Shown here: piece after piece, positions 58,684 through 64,000 of the stretch
How the letters are laid out: each line of letters opens with the position of its first letter
How positions within the stretch are numbered: the stretch's first letter is position 1
NCBI RefSeq assembly: GCF_026017845.1
Contig: NZ_CP100416.1
Span: forward strand, 8,093,857 to 8,157,856
DNA length: 64,000 bases
Source of the DNA: Amycolatopsis mediterranei
GTDB taxonomy: Bacteria; Actinomycetota; Actinomycetes; Mycobacteriales; Pseudonocardiaceae
Direction: 5' to 3'
Notes under the pieces: generated by a model
What the model was told of the DNA's origin: nothing
What the model saw: the letters and a program-made list of their open reading frames with translations, nothing else
The model's database searches: none
Translations under genes and position numbers: made by a program

Positions 58684-59408
58684 GGTTTGCGCAGGTCGGC
58701 ATCGGCCAGCGCGCGGACGACGTCGTCGCGGCGGGTCTCGCGGATCGTCCGGTTGAGCTCGACGTGCAGGAACGGGGTGCCGTCGGCGGCCTGGCCTTGG
58801 ACGTTCGTCGTCCCGGCCAGGCCGCGGCAGGGCTCGGCCCAGGCCCGGCGGACGCGGAACCCGGCCGCTTCCAGGCGGTCGGCGGCCCGGCGGGCCGCGT
58901 CGCCGGCCTCCCCCGCCCCGGCCGAGAGGACGACGTCGGCCGCGGGCAGCGTGCGGTCCTTGAAGCCGTGCAGCTGGACCTGGGGCAGGCCGCGGCGGGC
59001 CAGCAGCGTGGTGACGACGTGGAACACGGTCCGCGGCTCGTGCGCCGGGTCCTCCCGGCGGCGGTGCGCGCCCGCAACGGCCAGCACCGCGCCGGGCACC
59101 TGCCGGAAGAGCGCCAGGCCGATCAGGTCGGTCCGCAGGTCGGACGAGGAGTGCGGCACCTCGACGACCAGTGACGGCGGCGCGGACCGATCGATCGCGT
59201 AGAGCCCCCAGGCGCGTTCGGTGCCGGGCTCCTGGATGACCAGGGACTCGTCCGGCGTGGAAAACCCCAGCTCACCGAGGTGGTGCGGGGTGCCGTCGAG
59301 GAAAGCGGCGAAGCCGGCCTCGGCAGCCGCCAGCTCCGCGGCAGCCGGCGCGCGGTAGGGCTGCCGCGCGGACTGAGCAGCGGTGAAGCTCCGGAGCAGA
59401 GAATCCAA
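58680..59408 (-). CDS. Uncharacterised protein, possible metallohydrolase
   Basis: A 242-residue protein I do not recognise with certainty. Conserved-looking motifs are VVEVPHSSSDLRTD, LAVAGAHRRRED, TVFHVVTTLL, QVQLHGFKD and FLHVELNRTIRE; the His/Asp/His/Glu pattern recalls zinc-dependent amidohydrolases such as the N-formylglutamate or poly-gamma-glutamate hydrolase group. The only upstream start is TTG 59408 with a weak ribosome binding site. No signal peptide. It converges on the XRE gene with overlapping stops and is divergent from cobN. Confidence 0.7.
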   Translation of the reverse strand: MDSLLRSFTAAQSARQPYRAPAAAELAAAEAGFAAFLDGTPHHLGELGFSTPDESLVIQEPGTERAWGLYAIDRSAPPSLVVEVPHSSSDLRTDLIGLALFRQVPGAVLAVAGAHRRREDPAHEPRTVFHVVTTLLARRGLPQVQLHGFKDRTLPAADVVLSAGAGEAGDAARRAADRLEAAGFRVRRAWAEPCRGLAGTTNVQGQAADGTPFLHVELNRTIRETRRDDVVRALADADLRKP

Positions 59409-59479
59409 GCCGTCAGGTTACCCAGGCCAACGTCACCTTGACGCACTCCGACCGGCACCGGAGAGTGAGAGCGATACCC

Positions 59480-59622
59480 ACGCGTCGGCAGGTGGAGGAA
59501 CCCGGTGAGAGTCCGGGGCGGTCCCGCCACTGTCACCGGAGAGCTGGGTCCGATGCCGCCTCCGCGGGAGGGAGTGGGTCGGCGCACCTCTCCGGGAGCC
59601 AGGAACTCCGGCCGGCGCGCCC
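59480..59622 (+). ncRNA. Cobalamin (AdoCbl) riboswitch
   Basis: The leader of cobN contains the cobalamin riboswitch core: GGTGGAGGAACCCGGTGAGA, GTCCGGGGCGGTCCCGCCAC then TGT, and the B12 box GGGAGCCAGGAACTCCGGCC about 60 bases later. The cobN GTG follows at 59658, preceded by GAGGAGG. Expected to lower cobN translation or transcription when B12 is plentiful. Outer limits are approximate. Confidence 0.92.
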
Positions 59623-59657
59623 GTCTACCCGGGGCGCGGACCCCGAGGAGGAACCTC

Positions 59658-62600
59658 GTGATCCTGCTTCTGTCCACTTCGGACACCGACCTGCTCAGCG
59701 CCCGATCGAGCGAGCGCGAGTACCGGCTCGGCAACCCGTCCCGGCTCGACGTCGCCGAGCTGCCGGGCCTGCTCGACGGCGCGAAGATCGTTGTCGCGCG
59801 GATCCTCGGCACGCCGCGGAGCTGGCAGGACGGCCTGGACGCGCTGCGGGCGTCGGGCGCGCACGTCGTCGTCCTGGGCGGCGAACAGACGCCCGACGCC
59901 GAGCTGATGAAGCTCTCGACCGTGCCGGCCGGCATCGCCGCCGAGGCCCACGCCTACCTCGCGCAGGGCGGCCCGGCCAACCTCACCCAGCTGCACCGGT
60001 TCCTCTCCGACACGCTGCTGCTCACCGGCGACGGCTTCGAGCCGCCCGCCGAGCAGCCGTCGTGGGGTTTCCTCGAGCGGCCTGCACGCGCCGAGGGCCC
60101 GGTCATCGGCGTCCTGTACTACCGCGCGCACCACCTGTCCGGGAACACCGCGTTCGTGCACACGCTCGCCGACGAGATCGAAGCCGCGGGCGGGCGCGCG
60201 TTGCCGATCTACTGTGCTTCGCTGCGGACGCGCGAGCCGGAGATGATGGCCGAGCTGGCTTCCGTGGACGCCCTGCTGGTCACCGTGCTCGCGGCCGGCG
60301 GCACGCGGCCGTCCGAGGTGGGCGCGGGTGGTGACGACGAGGCTTGGGACGTCGCCGAGATGGCCGCTCTCGACGTCCCGATCCTGCAGGCGCTGTGCCT
60401 GACCAGCGACCGCGAGACGTGGGCGGCCAGCGACGACGGCCTCTCCCCGCTCGACGCCGGGAACCAGATGGCCGTCCCGGAGTTCGACGGACGGCTGATC
60501 ACGGTGCCGTTCTCGTTCAAGGAACTCGACGAAGACGGTCTTCCCCGGTACGTGCCGGACGCCGAGCGCGCGTCCCGCGTCGCTCGCATCGCGCTGGCGC
60601 ACGCCCGGCTGCGGCACACGCCTCCGCCGGAGCGGCGCATCGCGCTGATGCTGTCCGCGTACCCGACGAAGCACTCTCGCGTCGGCAACGCGGTCGGGCT
60701 GGACACGCCCGCGTCGGCGATCGAGCTGCTGCGTCGGATGCGCGCTTCCGGTTACGACCTCGGACCGGACGCGTTCCCGGGTGTCGACCCGACCGGCACC
60801 GAGCAGCCCGACGGCGACGCGCTGATCCACGCGCTGATCGCCGCCGGCGGCCAGGACCCGGAGTGGCTGACCGAAGAGCAGCTCGCCGGGAACCCGATCC
60901 GCGTCCCCGCCGCGCGCTACCAGCAGTGGTTCGACGCGCTGCCGGCCGAGCTGCGCGAGGGTGTCGAGGAGCACTGGGGGCCGGCGCCGGGCGAGCTGTA
61001 CGTCGACAACGGCGACATCGTGCTGGCGTCCCTGCAGAGCGGCAACGTGATCATCATGATCCAGCCGCCGCGCGGGTTCGGCGAGAACCCCGTCGCGATC
61101 TACCACAACCCGGACCTGCCGCCCAGCCACCACTACCTGGCCGCCTACCGCTGGCTGGAAGAGGAGTTCGGCGCGCACGCCGTCGTCCACCTGGGCAAGC
61201 ACGGGTCGCTGGAGTGGCTGCCGGGCAAGACCTCGGGGCTCTCGGCGTCGTGCGCGCCGGACGCCGTCCTCGGGAACCTGCCGCTGGTCTACCCGTTCCT
61301 GATCAACGACCCGGGCGAGGGTGCGCAGGCGAAGCGGCGGGCGCACGCGACGATCGTCGACCACCTGATCCCGCCGATGGCGCGCGCGGAGTCCTACGGC
61401 GACATGGCGCGGCTGGAGCAGCTGCTCGACGAGCACGCGAACATCGCGGCGATGGACCCGGCGAAGCTGCCGGCCGTGCGCCAGCAGATCTGGACGCTGA
61501 TCCAGGCGGCCAAGCTGGACCACGACCTCGGCATCGACGAACGGCCGCACGACGCGGAGTTCGACGACTTCCTGCTGCACATCGACGGCTGGCTCTGCGA
61601 GGTCAAGGACGCGCAGATCCGCGACGGGCTGCACGTCCTGGGCGCGGCGCCGGTCGGCGAGGCCCGCGTCAACCTGGTGCTGGCCATGCTGCGCGCGTCG
61701 CAGATGTGGGGCGGCAAGCAGGGCGCGGTGCCGGGCCTGCGGTCGGCGCTGGGCCTGAAGGAGGACGCGCCCCTGTCCGAAGTGGACGCGGTCGAGCAGA
61801 CAGCGCGTTCCCTGGTCGAGGCCATGGAAGCGCGCTCATGGGACCCCGGCGCGGTCGCTTCGGTCGCGCCGGACGCCCAGGTCGCGCGGGTACTTTCGTT
61901 CGCGGCCACGGAGATCGTCCCCCGGCTGGCGGGGACGTCGGCCGAGCTGGATGCGGTGCTGCACGCGCTCGACGGCGGGTACATCCCGGCCGGGCCGAGC
62001 GGGTCGCCGCTGCGCGGGCTGATCAACGTGCTGCCGACCGGGCGGAACTTCTACACCGTCGACCCGAAGGCCATCCCGAGCCGGCTGGCGTGGGAAACCG
62101 GCCAGGCGCTGGCGGATTCGCTGCTGAAGCGCTATCGCGAGGACACCGGCGACTGGCCGAAGTCGGTCGGGCTGTCGGTGTGGGGGACGTCGGCGATGCG
62201 GACGTCCGGCGACGACGCGGCGGAAGTCCTGGCGCTGCTGGGCGTGCAGCCGGTGTGGGACGAGGCGTCCCGCCGGGTGACGGGCATCGAGGCGATCCCG
62301 CTCGCGGAACTGGGCCGGCCCCGGATCGACGTCACGGTCCGGATCAGCGGCTTCTTCCGCGACGCGTTCCCGCACGTGATCACCCTCATGGACGACGCGG
62401 TGCGGCTGGTGGCCGCGCTGGAAGAACCGCCGTCCGAGAACTTCGTGCGCGCGCACGTCTCGGCGGACCTGGCCTCGCACGGTGACGCCCGTCGCGCGAC
62501 AACGCGGATCTTCGGGTCGAAGCCGGGCGCGTACGGCGCGGGCCTGCTGCCGCTGATGGACAGCGGGAACTGGCGCGACGACAAGGACCTCGCGGAGGTG

Positions 62601-63221
62601 TACGCGGTGTGGGGCGGCTTCGCGTACGGCCGCGACCTGGACGGCCGTCCGGCGCGCGAGGACATGGAGAGCTCGTACAAGCGCATCGTGGTGGCGGCGA
62701 AGAACACCGACACGCGTGAGCACGACATCGCCGACTCGGACGACTACTTCCAGTACCACGGCGGGATGATCGCGACGGTCCGCGCGCTGACGGGCGCGGC
62801 CCCGGCGTCGTACGTGGGCGACAGCACGTCGCCGGACGCGGTCCGCACGCGCACGTTGGGCGAGGAGACGGCCCGGGTGTTCCGCGCCCGGGTGGTCAAC
62901 CCCCGGTGGCTGGCGGCGATGCGCCGGCACGGTTACAAGGGCGCGTTCGAGCTGGCGGCCACGGTGGACTACCTGTTCGGCTTCGACGCCACGGCCGGCG
63001 TGGTCGGCGACTGGATGTACGAGAAGCTGACCGAGTCTTACGTGCTCGACGAGGTGAACCAGGAGTTCCTGCGCCAGGCGAACCCGTGGGCGTTGCGCGG
63101 GATCGTCGAGCGGCTGAACGAGGCGGCGGACCGCGGGCTGTGGGCGGAGCCGGATCCGGCGTTGCTGGAGAAGATGCGTGAGGTGTACCTCTCGCTGGAG
63201 GGTGACCTCGAGTCGGAGTGA
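59658..63221 (+). CDS. cobN: Cobaltochelatase subunit CobN
   Basis: A 1187-residue large subunit of the ATP-dependent aerobic cobaltochelatase, inserting Co2+ into hydrogenobyrinate a,c-diamide together with CobST-like subunits encoded elsewhere. Length equals mycobacterial CobN (about 1190). Family motifs include RAHHLSGNTAFVHTLADEIEAAGG, IALMLSAYPTKHSRVGNAVGLDTP, PSHHYLAAYRWLEEEFGAHAVVHLGKHGSLEWLPGK, YPFLINDPGEGAQAKRRAHATIVDHL and GGMIATVRALTG. GTG 59658 has GAGGAGG six bases upstream; a longer frame to 59505 runs through the riboswitch and is not coding. Controlled by the cobalamin riboswitch. Confidence 0.96.
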   Translation: MILLLSTSDTDLLSARSSEREYRLGNPSRLDVAELPGLLDGAKIVVARILGTPRSWQDGLDALRASGAHVVVLGGEQTPDAELMKLSTVPAGIAAEAHAYLAQGGPANLTQLHRFLSDTLLLTGDGFEPPAEQPSWGFLERPARAEGPVIGVLYYRAHHLSGNTAFVHTLADEIEAAGGRALPIYCASLRTREPEMMAELASVDALLVTVLAAGGTRPSEVGAGGDDEAWDVAEMAALDVPILQALCLTSDRETWAASDDGLSPLDAGNQMAVPEFDGRLITVPFSFKELDEDGLPRYVPDAERASRVARIALAHARLRHTPPPERRIALMLSAYPTKHSRVGNAVGLDTPASAIELLRRMRASGYDLGPDAFPGVDPTGTEQPDGDALIHALIAAGGQDPEWLTEEQLAGNPIRVPAARYQQWFDALPAELREGVEEHWGPAPGELYVDNGDIVLASLQSGNVIIMIQPPRGFGENPVAIYHNPDLPPSHHYLAAYRWLEEEFGAHAVVHLGKHGSLEWLPGKTSGLSASCAPDAVLGNLPLVYPFLINDPGEGAQAKRRAHATIVDHLIPPMARAESYGDMARLEQLLDEHANIAAMDPAKLPAVRQQIWTLIQAAKLDHDLGIDERPHDAEFDDFLLHIDGWLCEVKDAQIRDGLHVLGAAPVGEARVNLVLAMLRASQMWGGKQGAVPGLRSALGLKEDAPLSEVDAVEQTARSLVEAMEARSWDPGAVASVAPDAQVARVLSFAATEIVPRLAGTSAELDAVLHALDGGYIPAGPSGSPLRGLINVLPTGRNFYTVDPKAIPSRLAWETGQALADSLLKRYREDTGDWPKSVGLSVWGTSAMRTSGDDAAEVLALLGVQPVWDEASRRVTGIEAIPLAELGRPRIDVTVRISGFFRDAFPHVITLMDDAVRLVAALEEPPSENFVRAHVSADLASHGDARRATTRIFGSKPGAYGAGLLPLMDSGNWRDDKDLAEVYAVWGGFAYGRDLDGRPAREDMESSYKRIVVAAKNTDTREHDIADSDDYFQYHGGMIATVRALTGAAPASYVGDSTSPDAVRTRTLGEETARVFRARVVNPRWLAAMRRHGYKGAFELAATVDYLFGFDATAGVVGDWMYEKLTESYVLDEVNQEFLRQANPWALRGIVERLNEAADRGLWAEPDPALLEKMREVYLSLEGDLESE

Positions 63222-63229
63222 CGGCCGGA

Positions 63230-63251
63230 GGCGGTGGTCCGGACCACCGCC
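63230..63251. terminator. Hairpin after cobN (perfect 22-bp palindrome)
   Basis: GGCGGTGGTCC is followed directly by its complement GGACCACCGCC, 8 bp after the cobN stop. No U tract follows, as is usual in high-GC actinomycetes. Its position supports termination or mRNA 3'-end protection. Confidence 0.65.
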
Positions 63252-63387
63252 GCTTTCGCCGGACAAGTTTCGGATATTTCGGGACGTTTCGCCCGGCGAT
63301 CGGGAATGCCCGACCTTGGTGGCTTGACTTCGTTAATGGTCTAGTCCAATGATCTGTCCACCTCGATCCCCACCGGGAGGACAGCCC

Positions 63388-64000
63388 ATGCGCAGGAGCA
63401 GACTGGCCGCCGTCGGGCTCGCCGCCGCCACTTTCACCGCCACCGCCGTCAGCCTCGTGCTCGGCGCACCGTCGGCGACCGCGGCGTTGAGCAACAACTG
63501 GTACGCCGCGGCGCCGTACCTGATGCCCCAGAGCAACAACCCGCCCGACCCCGTGACCGTGATGAACGCGACCGGGCTCAAGGCGTTCCAGCTGGCGTTC
63601 ATCCTCGCGCCGAACGGCGGCGGCTGCAGCCCGACCTGGGACGGCACCTCCGCCGTCTCGTCCGACACCGCGGTCGCGGGCGTCATCTCGCGGATCCGCG
63701 GCGCGGGCGGTGACGTCTCGGTGTCCGTCGGTGGGTACGGCGGCACGAAGCTCGGCCAGACCTGCGGGACGGTGGCCGCGACGGCCGCCGCGTACCAGCA
63801 GGTCATCACGAAGTACTCGCTCAAGGCGATCGACTTCGACCTCGAAGAGCCCGAGTACGAGAACACCGCCGCGATCGCGAACGAGCTCGGGGCCGCGAAG
63901 ACGTTGCAGGCCAACAACCCCGGCCTGTTCGTCTCGGTGACCATGCCGGGCACCGCGGCCGGCACCGGCTGGTTCGGCACCCAGCTGATCGACCAGGCCA
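63388..64000 (+). CDS. Secreted GH18 chitinase-like protein, 5' part
   Basis: The first 204 residues of an exported glycosidase cut by the window end. Signal peptide about 1-34 (MRRSRLAAVGLAAATFTATA, ends ATAA). The mature part begins with a GH18 barrel: WYAAAPYLMPQSN, VSVSVGGYGGTKLGQTC (SxGG motif) and the catalytic DxDxE as Asp149-Phe-Asp151-Leu-Glu153. ATG 63388 has GGGAGGA nine bases upstream. Active on chitin or related GlcNAc polymers. Any binding module would lie beyond the window. Confidence 0.9.
   Translation, partial: MRRSRLAAVGLAAATFTATAVSLVLGAPSATAALSNNWYAAAPYLMPQSNNPPDPVTVMNATGLKAFQLAFILAPNGGGCSPTWDGTSAVSSDTAVAGVISRIRGAGGDVSVSVGGYGGTKLGQTCGTVAATAAAYQQVITKYSLKAIDFDLEEPEYENTAAIANELGAAKTLQANNPGLFVSVTMPGTAAGTGWFGTQLIDQA

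Noticed and set aside
59505..59657. N-terminal extension of CobN
   Set aside because: The frame is open, but the region is the cobalamin riboswitch; GTG 59658 has a strong ribosome binding site and gives the family length.
1..64000. CRISPR array, prophage, integrase, transposase, tRNA or rRNA
   Set aside because: No regularly spaced repeats with unique spacers, no mobile-element protein motifs, and no tRNA or rRNA-like sequences were seen; repeats present are short palindromic elements.

Overview
The window is a stretch of very high-GC chromosome from a filamentous actinomycete. Gene content (Fgd/F420 enzymes, aerobic cobalamin genes with a fused CobI-CobJ, a complete steroid C/D-ring catabolic cluster, many TetR/PucR regulators) and the style of the interspersed inverted repeats point to Pseudonocardiaceae, most likely Amycolatopsis; the genus is an inference. 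No tRNA, rRNA, CRISPR array, transposase or phage gene is visible. No gap between genes exceeds 300 bases; the short gaps hold repeats, operator-like palindromes or terminators.

Region 1 (1-9353), lipid-type locus: the 3' part of a type I polyketide synthase (AT-DH-KR-ACP-degenerate carrier-TE) is coupled to an acyl-CoA carboxylase beta subunit. A secreted antigen-85/esterase-D type acyltransferase, a secretory lipase and a convergent cutinase follow; the last two each carry a +1 frameshift. The gene set resembles the mycolate (pks13-accD4-fbp-cutinase) locus.

Region 2 (9530-26418), steroid HIP catabolism: after a TetR and a PucR-type regulator come three operons encoding the pathway for the last two steroid rings: SDR-SDR-echA20-ipdA-ipdB-ipdC-fgd; fadE30-ipdF-fadA6 (minus strand); fadD3-echA-fadE31-fadE32-fadE33. 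Nearly all genes overlap by 1-11 bp. Two AGAACAYGTTCT palindromes of KstR type sit at the first operon and between the two divergent ones.

Region 3 (26408-40935), accessory and regulatory genes: a sigma factor with a fused zinc finger, VOC/GntR pair, an intracellular trypsin-like protease fused to a NucA-type endonuclease, TetR-CocE hydrolase, alcohol dehydrogenase, epoxide hydrolase, membrane class III nucleotide cyclase, AurF-like di-iron oxygenase with its ferredoxin/ferredoxin reductase, TetR, and a methyltransferase-VOC-RHH repressor operon with an iterated operator.

Region 4 (41000-52992), plant polysaccharide use: GH27 alpha-galactosidase, LacI regulator, sugar ABC importer, GH127 arabinofuranosidase, then two secreted proteins sharing a duplicated ricin-type lectin module (one a zinc metalloprotease, one a glycosidase-like protein). 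Several LacI-type palindromes tie these together.

Region 5 (53064-64000): cobG-cobH-cobIJ (minus strand), a small membrane protein, an ABC exporter with its own XRE regulator, a hypothetical protein, a cobalamin riboswitch upstream of cobN, and the start of a GH18 chitinase-like gene cut by the window end.
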